Numbered from the stretch's first letter, positions 49,309-58,724 are shown. The stretch: 64,000 bases of DNA from Pseudomonas sp. RC10 (GCF_038397775.1 NZ_CP151650.1:3162001-3226000), one strand, 5' to 3'. The notes: generated by a model not told the origin, from the letters alone. Numbers and translations: made by a program.

Positions 49309-50175
49309 CTATCTCGCTCTGATCACTTTCCCCTGACGCTCCCCAATCTTCCTCGCTTGACCATCCCGCTGCTTCCCCGTCCGTGCCTCGCTGATCAATG
49401 CGGGGATCAGCGGGCCTTCGGGCAGGTTTTTCCAGAAGCGGGCAGGGAGGTGGCCCTGCATGACCTTGGGGTTGAGCCGGGCGGGGTTGAAGATGTGGCT
49501 GTAATAGGTCAGCCACAGCTCGCCGTGGGGATCGTCGGCGTTGCGCGCCAACGCTTGCCAGGCGTCGGGGCATTGGCGCTTGTGGATCAGTTGCTGACCG
49601 TCGTAGAACACGCCGTCCTGGGGCGTCGCGATCATCCAGCGATGACGGCCCAACCGGCCAATGAAATGCTCGCTGGCGGTGCGCAAAATGTCGTGTGCGG
49701 GTTCATGCCACGCCACGTATTCCGGCAATGACCGGGTTTCCAGCAGTGCTGCCTTGACGGCCAGATCCTTCGGGTTCGGATCGACGGGCAAGGCGATAAA
49801 GCGCAGAAACGCATGCAGGTGATGGGCTTCGCGGCTGACCTGCTTCAGTCTCCGGTGAAGCTCGCTGCCCAGCTTGTCGCCTGCGAGCATCGCCGTGCGG
49901 TCGCCATGAACGACGCGCCACAACACCTCATACAACACACTCCAGCGCTGTTCGCCGCGATATTGCGCTGCGTTTTGCAGCAGTTCGATCAGCTCCAACG
50001 GCACCCGCGCCTGAAACGGGCCGGGGTGATCGGGATAGTCGTGTTCGCTGGCAAACAGGTCCGCGTCTTCGCGTACGGTCCAACTCACCTGATCCGGATT
50101 GATCTGATGACTGAGCAACCAGCGGGCTTGCTGTCGCCAGGTCTCGAACAGATCGTCGCAATCGAGAATGATCAT
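49309..50175 (-). CDS. TIGR03915-type DNA metabolism protein
   Basis: 288 residues. It belongs to the family always paired with a putative DNA-modification/repair radical SAM protein. Recognisable stretches are VLYEVLWRVVHGDR, HHLHAFLRFIAL, EHFIGRLGRHRWMI and the C-terminal FWKNLPEG. In other bacteria the family is often fused to a uracil-DNA-glycosylase-like domain; that domain is absent here. The start overlaps the stop of the upstream radical SAM gene (ATGA), so the two are coupled. The biochemical activity is unknown. A LexA box precedes the operon. Confidence 0.88.
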   Translation of the reverse strand: MIILDCDDLFETWRQQARWLLSHQINPDQVSWTVREDADLFASEHDYPDHPGPFQARVPLELIELLQNAAQYRGEQRWSVLYEVLWRVVHGDRTAMLAGDKLGSELHRRLKQVSREAHHLHAFLRFIALPVDPNPKDLAVKAALLETRSLPEYVAWHEPAHDILRTASEHFIGRLGRHRWMIATPQDGVFYDGQQLIHKRQCPDAWQALARNADDPHGELWLTYYSHIFNPARLNPKVMQGHLPARFWKNLPEGPLIPALISEARTGKQRDGQARKIGERQGKVIRAR

Positions 50176-51392
50176 GCCCACAGCGCCATCTGTTGAGGCT
50201 GCGGGCGGTCGCGCAGCTGCTCGCGCAGCATGACGCTGGAGCTTTCTGCCTGCCGGGGGTGGTAATCGCTGGTGATGATGAAAGGCTTGGCCTTGGCCAG
50301 CACGCACCGCAGGCGGGTCAGGTCTTCATAACGAATCCGCCGTTGGCGACGCAGTTCGACGAGGCGCTTGGTGGTGCGGATGCCGATGCCGGGAATCCGA
50401 GCGATCATCGCCGGTTCGGCGCGGTTGAGGTCCAGCGGAAAAATATCGCGGTGTTCCAGCGCCCACGCCAGCTTCGGATCGATGTCGAGCGCCAGGTGCC
50501 CCGGTCCGCTCAGCAGCTCGTTGGCACTGTAGCCATACCCCCGGAGCAGAAAATCCGCCTGATACAGCCGGTGTTCGCGCATCAGCGGCGGGGCCGCCAG
50601 AGGCACGCTTTTCGGGCTGTTGGGGATCGGGCTGAAGGCCGAGTAATAGACGCGTTTGAGCCGGTAATCGCCATATAGCGATTCAGCGGTGTGCAGCAGG
50701 GTGCTGTCGTCAGTGTCATCCGCGCCGACAATCATCTGTGTGCTTTGCCCAGCCGGGGTAAAACGCGGGGCCTTGGGCTCGTTGAGAATCGTCTGCTGGC
50801 CGGTATAAATGGTCTGCATGGCCTGCTTGATCGAGCCCATTTCCTTCTCGGGGGCCAGTGTCTGCAAGCCGAGTTGGGTGGGCAGCTCAATGTTCACGCT
50901 CAAGCGGTCGGCATAACGCCCGGCTTCCTCGATCAGGGCCGGGTCGGCTTCGGGAATGGTCTTGAGGTGGATGTAGCCGCGAAACTCGTGTTCCTCGCGC
51001 AGCAGTTTGGCGACGCGCACCAGTTGTTCCATCGTGTAGTCCGCCGAGCGAATGATCCCGGAGCTGAGGAACAACCCGCTGACGCAGTTGCGGCGGTAGA
51101 AATCCAGGGTGAGGGTCACGACCTCTTCCGGGCTGAACCGTGCGCGGGGCACATCGCTGGAGCGGCGATTGACGCAATACTGGCAGTCGTAAAGGCAGAA
51201 GTTGGTCAGGAGGATTTTCAGCAGCGAGACGCAGCGCCCGTCAGGCGTGTAGCTGTGGCAAATGCCCATGCCGGTGCTGGAACCGATCCCGGATTTGCCC
51301 TCGGAACTGCGCTTGGGTGCGGCACTGCTGGCGCAGGAAGCATCGTATTTGGCGGCGTCAGCGAGGATGCTGAGCTTGTCGATCAGCTGCAT
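50172..51392 (-). CDS. Putative DNA-modification/repair radical SAM protein (TIGR03916-type)
   Basis: 406 residues. The radical SAM cluster motif is CLYDCQYC (CxxxCxxC) in the N-terminal third; an extra cysteine pair (CHSYTPDGRC) lies just before it. The C-terminal part has a helix-hairpin-helix segment (MIARIPGIGIRTTKRLVELR), which suggests DNA binding. It is the first gene of an operon with the TIGR03915 gene, and a consensus-like LexA box sits 15 bp upstream, so SOS induction is expected. The ATG at 51392 (MQLIDKLSIL) is preferred over a start 16 codons upstream that would span the box. Confidence 0.92.
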   Translation of the reverse strand: MQLIDKLSILADAAKYDASCASSAAPKRSSEGKSGIGSSTGMGICHSYTPDGRCVSLLKILLTNFCLYDCQYCVNRRSSDVPRARFSPEEVVTLTLDFYRRNCVSGLFLSSGIIRSADYTMEQLVRVAKLLREEHEFRGYIHLKTIPEADPALIEEAGRYADRLSVNIELPTQLGLQTLAPEKEMGSIKQAMQTIYTGQQTILNEPKAPRFTPAGQSTQMIVGADDTDDSTLLHTAESLYGDYRLKRVYYSAFSPIPNSPKSVPLAAPPLMREHRLYQADFLLRGYGYSANELLSGPGHLALDIDPKLAWALEHRDIFPLDLNRAEPAMIARIPGIGIRTTKRLVELRRQRRIRYEDLTRLRCVLAKAKPFIITSDYHPRQAESSSVMLREQLRDRPQPQQMALWA

Positions 51393-51406
51393 GGGATTTC
51401 TCGATA

Positions 51407-51422
51407 CTGGTTTTATGTACAG
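51407..51422. promoter_or_regulatory. LexA (SOS) box upstream of the radical SAM operon
   Basis: CTGGTTTTATGTACAG fits the gamma-proteobacterial CTG-N10-CAG pattern. It is set in a longer perfect dyad, TCGATACTG and CAGTATCGA, around the same ten central bases. It lies 15-30 bp upstream of the start codon, where repressor binding would block transcription. Confidence 0.75.
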
Positions 51423-51534
51423 TATCGAGTTCCGCGACAATCAACAAGGGCCGATTGAAGGGATGAGGGAGTGCTGACTCATTCAGACGACCGAAAAGCC
51501 CGGACCACAAATATTATTTACGACGCCAAGCGCT

Positions 51535-51625
51535 CTGTAGGAGCGAATTCATTCGCGAGAGGCCGGCATTGCCGACGCATCTCTATCACCTGAACCACCT
51601 TTCGCGAATGAATTCGCTCCTACAG
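51535..51625. repeat. REP doublet, type A (inverted pair)
   Basis: CTGTAGGAGCGAATTCATTC and an exact inverse ending CGCTCCTACAG, 91 bp. Confidence 0.9.
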
Positions 51626-51654
51626 GGTTGAGTTCGTGCCGTCTGCAAAAGTGC

Positions 51655-52320
51655 TTAGCTGATCCGCTGCACCAATTCCCGCAGCTCACCGAAATTTTTC
51701 ACCGGGTGAAAGTTGACGTGGTCTTCGAAGTCCGAAAAATCCGTGTCGCCATACCCGGCCACTTGCGCGCCTGCGCCGAGCCCCGCCATGACGCCGGGGA
51801 TGCTGTCTTCCACCAACAGGCATTCCTCCGGTTTCAGGCCCAGCAAATCGGCCGCATGCTCGATAAGAATGGGCGACGGTTTCCACGCATCCACTTCGTA
51901 CGCGCTGACGATCAGGCCATGAAACACGTCCAGCAGACCGACCGTGCTCAGGCAGGTTTCGATTTTGCTGCGCGGGCCGTTCGATGCCACGCATTTGGGC
52001 AGGGACAGGCTGCGCACGAAGTCCACCGCACCGGGCATTTCTTCGAGTTCGGCCTGCAACAGCGGAAGAGTGCGCGCCCGGAAACTGTTGACGATTTCGA
52101 GGTTGGGCAGCCACGGGTAATCGCGGCACAGGCCTTCCATGCACAGCGCGAATTGCACGCCACGGAAGCGTTCCAGCACTTCATCAAGGGTCAGGGTGAC
52201 CCGGTGTTCCTGCAATATGTCGCGCAAAAGCCCCGCAGCCAGCCGCTCGCTGTCCACCAGGGTTCCGTCGCAGTCGAAAATGACGCCTGCAATGTTCAAA
52301 CAGGATTCTCCCGTGTTCAT
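51655..52320 (-). CDS. HAD superfamily phosphatase (phosphoglycolate phosphatase-like)
   Basis: 221 residues. HAD motif I is VIFDCDGTLVDSE, motif II lies in CVASNGPRSK, motif III uses the lysine in AWKPSP and motif IV is LLVEDSIPGV, all intact. The helical cap lies between motifs I and II, as in YieH-like sugar phosphatases. The substrate is unknown. The ATG at 52320 is given as the start, but an in-frame TTG at 52299 has a better ribosome site (GGGAG, 7-8 nt) and starts directly at the fold, so the true protein may be 7 residues shorter. Confidence 0.9.
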   Translation of the reverse strand: MNTGESCLNIAGVIFDCDGTLVDSERLAAGLLRDILQEHRVTLTLDEVLERFRGVQFALCMEGLCRDYPWLPNLEIVNSFRARTLPLLQAELEEMPGAVDFVRSLSLPKCVASNGPRSKIETCLSTVGLLDVFHGLIVSAYEVDAWKPSPILIEHAADLLGLKPEECLLVEDSIPGVMAGLGAGAQVAGYGDTDFSDFEDHVNFHPVKNFGELRELVQRIS

Positions 52321-52465
52321 GTTCGGGGCGGTTGGACCGGCATTATCCAGAAAAGTTGGCGGGGAGGGGGGAAGACTGACCTACGGTCATAAAAGCATCG
52401 GCCTACGGACCAAGGCGAATATGATCACGCCCTGGACTGTAGGCCATATAGCAACAGCGGCCGGT

Positions 52466-53419
52466 TTACACGGAAACCGGGGTCACCAGCTTACCTTCGT
52501 CGAAGAAACCGCTGACGTTGGCGAACACCAGATCGGCCATAGCTTGACGGGTTTCGTGTGTGCCGCTGCCGATGTGCGGCGTCAGGACCACGTTGTCGAG
52601 GGTCAGCAGTTCGGCCGGTACGTTCGGTTCATCTTCGAACACGTCGAGACCTGCACCCGCGATGCCCGACTCCAGCAACGACGCGACCAGCGCCTTCTCA
52701 TCGACCACAGAACCACGGGCCACGTTGATCAGGAAGGATTTCGGCCCCAGGGCTTTCAAGACTTCGGCGTTGACCATGTGCTGCGTGTCGACCCCGCCCG
52801 GCACAATCAGGATCAGATAATCCGACGCCTTGGCCAGCTCGATGAGATTGCCGTAGTGGGTGTAGGAAACATCCGGATAGGCCTGACCACGACGGTAATA
52901 GGCGATGTCCATGTCGAACGCAGCGGCGCGTTTGGCAATCGTCTTACCGATCTTGCCGAGGCCGACAATGCCGCAGGTCTTGCCATTGAGGCTGTTGCCC
53001 AGCGGCAGTTTGGCGTTTAGCCATTTGCCGGCCCGCACGAAGCGCTCGGCTTCACCGATACGACGGGACACGGCCAGCATCAGGGCCAAGGCGGTTTCGG
53101 CCACGGCATTGTTCAGAACATCGGGGGTATTACTCAGTGGGATGCCGCGTTTGGCCAGGTAGGCGGTGTCGATGGGGTCGTAACCCACGCCGAAGCTGTT
53201 GACCACTTGCAGGTTTGGCAGCTTGTCGAGCAAAGCGTTGTCGGTGCCGTAGACGCCGCTGGTGACCACGCCGCGAATCTTGGCGCCATGTTCGGCGGCC
53301 CAGGCGTCGATGTCCTTGATCTCCCAGCGGTTGTGCACGGTGAAGTCACGTTCCAGGTTTTGCGTCAGTGCGGCATGCACCGGACCCCAGACCAGCACAT
53401 CGGCTTTCTTGTCGCTCAT
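52466..53419 (-). CDS. D-2-hydroxyacid dehydrogenase (glyoxylate/hydroxypyruvate reductase-like)
   Basis: 317 residues. NAD(P)-binding GLGKIGKTIA, the catalytic arginine in NVARGSVVDE, the glutamate in DVFEDEPNVP and the histidine in TPHIGSGTHE are all visible. It reduces 2-keto acids such as glyoxylate or hydroxypyruvate, or oxidises D-2-hydroxy acids. It is 64 bp downstream of a sodium:solute symporter gene on the same strand, so the symporter probably imports the hydroxy acid that this enzyme oxidises. The ribosome site is AAGGAGG. Confidence 0.92.
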   Translation of the reverse strand: MSDKKADVLVWGPVHAALTQNLERDFTVHNRWEIKDIDAWAAEHGAKIRGVVTSGVYGTDNALLDKLPNLQVVNSFGVGYDPIDTAYLAKRGIPLSNTPDVLNNAVAETALALMLAVSRRIGEAERFVRAGKWLNAKLPLGNSLNGKTCGIVGLGKIGKTIAKRAAAFDMDIAYYRRGQAYPDVSYTHYGNLIELAKASDYLILIVPGGVDTQHMVNAEVLKALGPKSFLINVARGSVVDEKALVASLLESGIAGAGLDVFEDEPNVPAELLTLDNVVLTPHIGSGTHETRQAMADLVFANVSGFFDEGKLVTPVSV

Positions 53420-53483
53420 TGTTTCCTCCTTGCGGCGCGCCCTCTGACCGAGGCGCGCCTGGGTGACAGCATCGAAAAACGTT

Positions 53484-54887
53484 TCAGCCGTTCTTGTTTA
53501 ACACAGGTTGCGGTTCGGAACGCCCGGTTTTGAGCAGTTCGGCGATGGCCATCGTCAGCAGCGGGGCGAAAAGCGCGAAGTACGAACTGTCGATGCCGTA
53601 TGGATTGCCCGCCAGAAACCAGCCGATGGTCGAGAACACCGACAGGATCACGCCTGCCAGTGCGCCGCGACCGCTGCCGAACTTTGGCGCGTAGAAGCAC
53701 ATCAGCACGATCACCGCGAGCGTGGCCCGCAGGGCTTTGCCGAGGAAGGCGATCAGCAGAATCTTGTCGGCGAACAGCGCCAGGATCAACGGCAGAAAGC
53801 CGATGACGATGATTGCCAGACGAATGAACACCACCGATTTGCGGTCGTTTTTCTCTTTGTTGAAGAACGGGTCGTAGAAGTCCTTCATCGCCAGTGTTGC
53901 GGAGGCGAGGGTGTTGGCCGAAATACCACCGAACAGCGCGCCCGCCAGACCGATCACCACCAGGCTCGCCGAGAAGGTCGGCATGTGGGCGATGAGCGCG
54001 GGGAAGGCGTCGATGGATTTGATGCCGGGGTACAAGTAGGCGCTGCACATGCCGATGAGCGCGGCCATCAGGCCGAAAGGAATCATCAGCGAAGACACAT
54101 AGAAGCAGGCGCGCTTGGCGGTCTTTTCGTCCTTGGTGCTGACCAGCGCTTGAATCACGTATTGGGTGGCGAAGATCGAGCCAACGCCGCCGATCATCCA
54201 CGCGAAGATCTGGCCCCAGCCCACGCCGGTGAAATCGAACATGGTCGCAGGCAGCTTGGCTTGCAGCGCGCCGATGCCACCGCTTGCGCTCAGCGCGAAC
54301 GCCAGCGCGAGGGCGATGCCGATGTATTTGATCACGGCGTGCACGAAGTTGGTGTAGACCACCGAGCGCATGCCGCCGACGCTGACATAGAACACGGTGA
54401 TCACGCCCACCAGCAGGATGGCGAGAGTCTTGTCGATGTTCAGCACCGCCGCCAACACCGCGCCGCCGCTCGCGTAAAGCGCCACGGAAACGATGCTCAG
54501 CGCACAGATGGTCAGCACCGAAGCGGCGTAGCGTGTGCCTTGGCCGTAGTTCTGCGCGAGGATGCCGGAGATCGTGTTCAGGCCGGTCTCGCGGTATTTC
54601 TTCGCCAGTACCAAGGCCAGCAATAGAAAGCCGAGGGACAGCGCGACCAGGTTCCAGGCCGCGGAAATCCCGGCTTCAAAACCCTTTTGTGCTGTACCGA
54701 TGCTCACCGAACTGCCGATGAACTCGGAGAGCAGCAGGGCACCGATCAAAAAGGGTGGAAAGCTGCGGCCGCCACCGGTGAAACCGTCGCTGCTTTTCGC
54801 GTGTTTGCGCACGCTGTAGCCGATGTAGGACATGACCACGAAGTAGCCGGCGGTCAAGCACAGGATGATTGTTATTCTTGGGTCCAT
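53484..54887 (-). CDS. Sodium:solute symporter (SSS family)
   Basis: 467 residues with about 12-13 membrane helices. Family hallmarks include LLLSEFIGSSVSIGTAQKGF in helices 1-2, SVGGMRSVVYTNFVHAVIKY and GLAGALFGGISANTLASATL. It carries a small organic solute with sodium; the adjacent dehydrogenase suggests a 2-hydroxy acid. The ATG at 54887 has GGAGA upstream; the 42-codon open extension upstream is without similarity. It is the first gene of a two-gene operon with a long upstream region. Confidence 0.9.
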   Translation of the reverse strand: MDPRITIILCLTAGYFVVMSYIGYSVRKHAKSSDGFTGGGRSFPPFLIGALLLSEFIGSSVSIGTAQKGFEAGISAAWNLVALSLGFLLLALVLAKKYRETGLNTISGILAQNYGQGTRYAASVLTICALSIVSVALYASGGAVLAAVLNIDKTLAILLVGVITVFYVSVGGMRSVVYTNFVHAVIKYIGIALALAFALSASGGIGALQAKLPATMFDFTGVGWGQIFAWMIGGVGSIFATQYVIQALVSTKDEKTAKRACFYVSSLMIPFGLMAALIGMCSAYLYPGIKSIDAFPALIAHMPTFSASLVVIGLAGALFGGISANTLASATLAMKDFYDPFFNKEKNDRKSVVFIRLAIIVIGFLPLILALFADKILLIAFLGKALRATLAVIVLMCFYAPKFGSGRGALAGVILSVFSTIGWFLAGNPYGIDSSYFALFAPLLTMAIAELLKTGRSEPQPVLNKNG

Positions 54888-55185
54888 GTTCTCTCCGTTC
54901 CCCTTTTTCAGGGCGCGTGGAAGGTAATGCGGGCGTGAGCGGGCTGCACAGTGACAGGTCGTTGTAGGACGACAGGGCTGATTCAAAGCCGAATGTAGAA
55001 AAGGCAGATTCAACCTGCCTAGGGCTATGCTGTGCCGGGAGACGGATTGGGAGACTGATTGGGAGAAGAGCGGTCGGGCGTAAAGGCCCAGTCAGCGCGG
55101 GATGCAAGGCGGAAAATCGTGTGTGTATTCATTTTTATTAGAGGCTCGTGATTTACGTTGGAAAGCAACTCAATACGAAGCGTTC

Positions 55186-55205
55186 GTTATACGTCATCGT
55201 ACAAC
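55186..55205. promoter_or_regulatory. Operator-like dyad upstream of the symporter operon
   Basis: GTTATACG-TCAT-CGTACAAC is an 8-bp inverted repeat with one mismatch, followed 8 bp on by a related half (ATCGTACCGTTG). The style resembles GntR-family operators. It lies about 300 bp upstream of the symporter in the 567 bp gap; the regulator gene is not in the window. Confidence 0.35.
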
Positions 55206-55289
55206 GTCATGCAATCGTACCGTTGTGCTCCGGTGAATCAAGGGCCGTTTGTCGCTGGCCAGGTGGTAGAGAAGGTCTGCGCGATCGGC

Positions 55290-55441
55290 TTCGCTGCCGT
55301 CGTGACCTCCGGCGTCTGCCACCGGTTCTGCGTCGAATTTGCATGTTCGGTCTGACGCTGTTTTGCCATTCAGCGTCGATTACACATGTTGAGTTCGACA
55401 TTGATCTCGTAGGAGACGCCGGAGGTTACGACGGCAGCGAA
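55290..55441. repeat. REP doublet, type C (inverted pair)
   Basis: TTCGCTGCCGTCGTGACCTC with CGGCGTCT at 55290-55317 is the inverse, with one change, of 55414-55441. The right arm is identical to the single element at 29608-29641. Confidence 0.82.
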
Positions 55442-55454
55442 AAGCCCTACCGCC

Positions 55455-56000
55455 TCAGCCTAGAAACGCCTCAGTCGAAATGACCTCTGCATAGGCAAAC
55501 CCCAACGCCGACATGAACGCTGCATGCACCTGTGCGGCAGGGACGGTCGTGCCGTTGAATTCCAGGTCGCGGGTCGCGCAGGCGTCATGGATGACGTTGA
55601 CCTTGTAACCCAGGTCCGCTGCTGCACGAACCGTGGCGTCGATGCACATGTGGCTCATCGAGCCGATCACCACCAGATTCTTGATGCCCTGTTCGTCCAG
55701 CAGCGCCTTCAGGCCGGTCTCGCGAAAGGCGTTGGGAAAATGCTTGAGCACCACTGACTCCCGTCCCTGATTCGCCGCTTTGGGGTGCAACTGCGCCCCC
55801 TCCGAGCCCGGCACGAAAAACGGGGCGTCGGGGCTTGTGAATTCGTGGCGCACGAAGATCACCGGGTGGCCTGCATCACGGCTCGCCTGAACGACACGGG
55901 CGGCGTTGTCGACGGCGGCGTCGGCCCCGGCCAACGGCCATTTGCCGCCAGGGAAATAATCGTTCTGGATGTCGACGACGATGAGTGCGGTGTGGGACAT
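55455..56000 (-). CDS. Isochorismatase-family cysteine hydrolase
   Basis: 181 residues. The catalytic aspartate is in VVDIQNDYFPGG, a lysine follows in VLKHFPNAF, and the cysteine nucleophile is in IGSMSHMCIDATVRAA. Such enzymes cleave amides or N-carbamoyl groups (nicotinamidase, N-carbamoylsarcosine amidase and others); the substrate is unknown. It is divergent from a GlxA-type regulator by about 100 bp, a frequent pairing in Pseudomonas that suggests the regulator controls it. Confidence 0.9.
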   Translation of the reverse strand: MSHTALIVVDIQNDYFPGGKWPLAGADAAVDNAARVVQASRDAGHPVIFVRHEFTSPDAPFFVPGSEGAQLHPKAANQGRESVVLKHFPNAFRETGLKALLDEQGIKNLVVIGSMSHMCIDATVRAAADLGYKVNVIHDACATRDLEFNGTTVPAAQVHAAFMSALGFAYAEVISTEAFLG

Positions 56001-56103
56001 GTCTGTTTCCTCGGTGGGATGTGTGTGATGTAGCGTTCAGTATTGACCTCTCTGCCGCGCAGGAGGATTGTCAGCACCGACATATGGCGAGGGAAAACTG
56101 ACA

Positions 56104-57111
56104 ATGAGCGTTGAACGGGCGGTGGCCGACATCGGGGTGCTGATTTACCCCGGCGCGCAAATGGCGGCGGTGCATGGGCTGACCGACCTGTTCGAAGTCG
56201 CCAACCGCATGGCCGACGAACAGCAGTCTTCTCAACTGCCACGGCTGCGCGTCAGTCACTGGCAGGTTGATGCGCAATGCGAACCGCAGCGGGTGTTCGA
56301 GACGTTTGCCTCGGACGGGGAGGGACCGTTGGCCGCCGTGCTGATTCCGCCCTCGTTGATGGGGCTACCGGGAACGGAGGCCATGGACGGCCTTTCGCGC
56401 TGGGTGCTGGCGCAGCATGGGGCCGGAGCGACCATCGGCACGGTGTGTCTGGGCGCTTTTGTCCTCGCTCAAACGGGGCTGCTCGACGGTCGTGCCGCGA
56501 CCACCCACTGGAGTCAGGCGAGTCCTTTGAGCGAACGTTTTCCCAACATCAAGGTGAATGTGGACAAACCCATCATCGACGACGGCGACATCATCACCAC
56601 GGCGGGGCTGATGGCCTGGTCCGACCTGGGGTTGCGTCTGGTGAGCCGATTGCTCGGCCCCGGGATCGCCTCCCGGACGGCACGTTTTCTGGTGATCGAA
56701 CACAGCGAAAGCGAGCAGGAATACGGCAGCAACTTTGCGCCGATTCTGAACCACGGCGATGCCCCGGTGTTGAAGGTCCAGCATTGGCTGCAAAGCGTCG
56801 GTGCGGTGGACGTGTCGGTCGATGAGATGGCGCGGCGCGCCGGGCTGGAGGAGCGCACCTTTCTGCGACGCTTTCGGGCCGCAACGGGCCTGAGACCCAC
56901 CGAGTATTGCCAGCATCTGCGCGTGGGCAAGGCACGGGAGATGCTCGAATTCACCACGTCCACGGTCGACCACATCGCCTGGACCGTGGGCTATCAGGAT
57001 CCTGCGGCATTCCGTTCCACCTTCAGAAAAGTCACGGGACTGGCCCCCAGCGAGTACCGCAGCAAATACGGCGTTGGCTCGCAGGGGCGTCATCCCGTGG
57101 TTGAATCATGA
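56104..57111 (+). CDS. GlxA-type AraC regulator with DJ-1/PfpI domain
   Basis: 335 residues. The N-terminal DJ-1/PfpI-like domain (about 8-190) contains the elbow GTVCLGAFVLAQTGLL, where a cysteine is retained. The C-terminal AraC HTH pair is VDEMARRAGLEERTFLRRF and HIAWTVGYQDPAAFRSTFRK. Related regulators control arginine, carnitine or choline catabolism. It is divergent from the cysteine hydrolase. Its stop overlaps a possible upstream ATG of the DUF1615 frame (57108). Confidence 0.9.
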   Translation: MSVERAVADIGVLIYPGAQMAAVHGLTDLFEVANRMADEQQSSQLPRLRVSHWQVDAQCEPQRVFETFASDGEGPLAAVLIPPSLMGLPGTEAMDGLSRWVLAQHGAGATIGTVCLGAFVLAQTGLLDGRAATTHWSQASPLSERFPNIKVNVDKPIIDDGDIITTAGLMAWSDLGLRLVSRLLGPGIASRTARFLVIEHSESEQEYGSNFAPILNHGDAPVLKVQHWLQSVGAVDVSVDEMARRAGLEERTFLRRFRAATGLRPTEYCQHLRVGKAREMLEFTTSTVDHIAWTVGYQDPAAFRSTFRKVTGLAPSEYRSKYGVGSQGRHPVVES

Positions 57112-57170
57112 GCCACTCGACGCACAGCGCTGTCCAACTCGACAGTTCTCTTCTGGAAGACCGACATTTC

Positions 57171-58292
57171 ATGCTCACGAACGGACTCACTCGCCACGCC
57201 CATGCCCTTGCCGCCGCGCTGCTGCTGGCATTGCTGGCCGGGTGCGGCTCGCAGCGCATACAGGCGCCGCCACCCCCGCCCGACGTGGTGCGCAGCGAAA
57301 TCGTGCGGCTGTTGCCCGCCAGCGTCCCTGATCGCAAAGGCTGGGCGACCGACATCTACACCGCGTTCGATGCGCAGAAAATCGACCCCACTGTCGAAAA
57401 CCTCTGTTCGGTGCTGGCGGTGGCGGAGCAAGAATCCAACTATCAGGTCGACCCGGCCGTGCCCGGCATGGGCAAGATCGCCCAAGACGAGATTGACCGT
57501 CGCGCCAGCAAGGCCCACATCCCCAATCTGCTGGTGCGCAGTGCGCTGGACATCCGCTCGCCCACTGGCAAAACCTACAACGAACGCCTCAGCGCGGCCC
57601 GTACCGAAAAAGACCTCAGTGCGATCTTCGACGACTTCATTGGCATGGTGCCTTTGGGTCGCACGTTGTTCGGCAACTTTAACCCGGTGCACACGGCGGG
57701 GCCGATGCAGGTCAGCATCGAATTCGCCGAACAGCAGGCGCGGGGCTATCCGTACCCGGTTGAGGATTCGATTCGCCATGAAGTGTTCAGCCGTCGTGGC
57801 GGGGTGTATTTCGGCATCGCCCATTTGCTCGGCTACCCGGTCAGCTACGACAAGCCGATTTACCGTTTCGCCGACTTCAACGCCGGTTGGTACGCCAGCC
57901 GCAACGCTGCGTTCCAAAGTGCAGTCGCGCGTTTGACCGGCAAGCGCCTGGCGCTGGATGGCGACCTGATCAGCTACGGTTTCGGCCCTTCGCTAGGGCA
58001 GACCGAACTGGCCGTGCGCAGCCTGCACACGCAATTGGGCATGCGCAATCCGACCATTCGCAGCGCGCTGGAAAAAGGCGAGACGCTTGAGTTTGAAGAC
58101 ACCGATCTCTACAAACAGGTGTTCGCCCTGGCGGACAAGGCGGCAGGCAAGCCGCTGCCACGGGCGATTTTGCCGGGCATTGTGCTGGAAAGCCCGAAGA
58201 TCACCCGCAAGCTGACCACTGCGTGGTTCGCGCAACGGGTCGAAGAGCGTCGCGTGCGCTGCATGGCGCGGGCTTCGGGCGCGTTGAAATGA
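57171..58292 (+). CDS. DUF1615 lipoprotein
   Basis: 373 residues. The lipoprotein signal is MLTNGLTRHAHALAAALLLA with lipobox LLAGC, so it is likely anchored in the outer membrane. The DUF1615 body includes ILRS-like helices, VAEQESNYQVDPAVPGMGKI (a lysozyme-like glutamate region) and FNPVHTAGPMQVSIEFAEQQ. The fold suggests a lytic-transglycosylase-like role in the periplasm, but activity is unproven. The frame is open from 57108, overlapping the regulator stop; the signal sequence argues for 57171. Confidence 0.87.
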   Translation: MLTNGLTRHAHALAAALLLALLAGCGSQRIQAPPPPPDVVRSEIVRLLPASVPDRKGWATDIYTAFDAQKIDPTVENLCSVLAVAEQESNYQVDPAVPGMGKIAQDEIDRRASKAHIPNLLVRSALDIRSPTGKTYNERLSAARTEKDLSAIFDDFIGMVPLGRTLFGNFNPVHTAGPMQVSIEFAEQQARGYPYPVEDSIRHEVFSRRGGVYFGIAHLLGYPVSYDKPIYRFADFNAGWYASRNAAFQSAVARLTGKRLALDGDLISYGFGPSLGQTELAVRSLHTQLGMRNPTIRSALEKGETLEFEDTDLYKQVFALADKAAGKPLPRAILPGIVLESPKITRKLTTAWFAQRVEERRVRCMARASGALK

Positions 58293-58401
58293 AAGCAACG
58301 GCCGTAGAGGCGACCGCTGGTCATATTCGTGGCACCTCTGGGCGTCGACTGCTTCGAATATGAGACAGCCCGATCGTTGGGCTCAGCCGAGAGAGGTGCT
58401 T

Positions 58402-58647
58402 ATGTCAGTCGATCCCACCACGCCGATCACCCGCCCCGAAGAGCTGCCGACCGCGGATCAGGACCTCGATCCCGATGCCAAGGATGACGAAGACTTCGAG
58501 GAGGACAAAAAGGAAAGCGCTGAAGCGCGACCCGAGGATTGGCAAAAGCCCGACGCGCCGCGTCCCCCGGACTGGAATGAGCCGCCGGCCGCCACTCCGG
58601 TGCCTCCGCCCGACGAGCCGACGCCGCTGTCCGATGATCTGCGTTAA
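58402..58647 (+). CDS. Small acidic proline-rich protein
   Basis: 81 residues, highly charged and probably disordered. The middle is acid-rich (DLDPDAKDDEDFEEDKKESA) and the C-terminal half is rich in proline (PDAPRPPDWNEPP). No domain is recognised. AGAGAGG about 6-9 nt upstream of ATG 58402 and a gap free of other genes support it as real. It is 109 bp after the DUF1615 gene. Confidence 0.7.
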   Translation: MSVDPTTPITRPEELPTADQDLDPDAKDDEDFEEDKKESAEARPEDWQKPDAPRPPDWNEPPAATPVPPPDEPTPLSDDLR

Positions 58648-58724
58648 CAACCCCGTATCTGCGCCGGAGCGAACACGATGTCCGCTCCGGCCTTTTATCG
58701 TTGTGAATCAGGGAGCTTTTGGCT

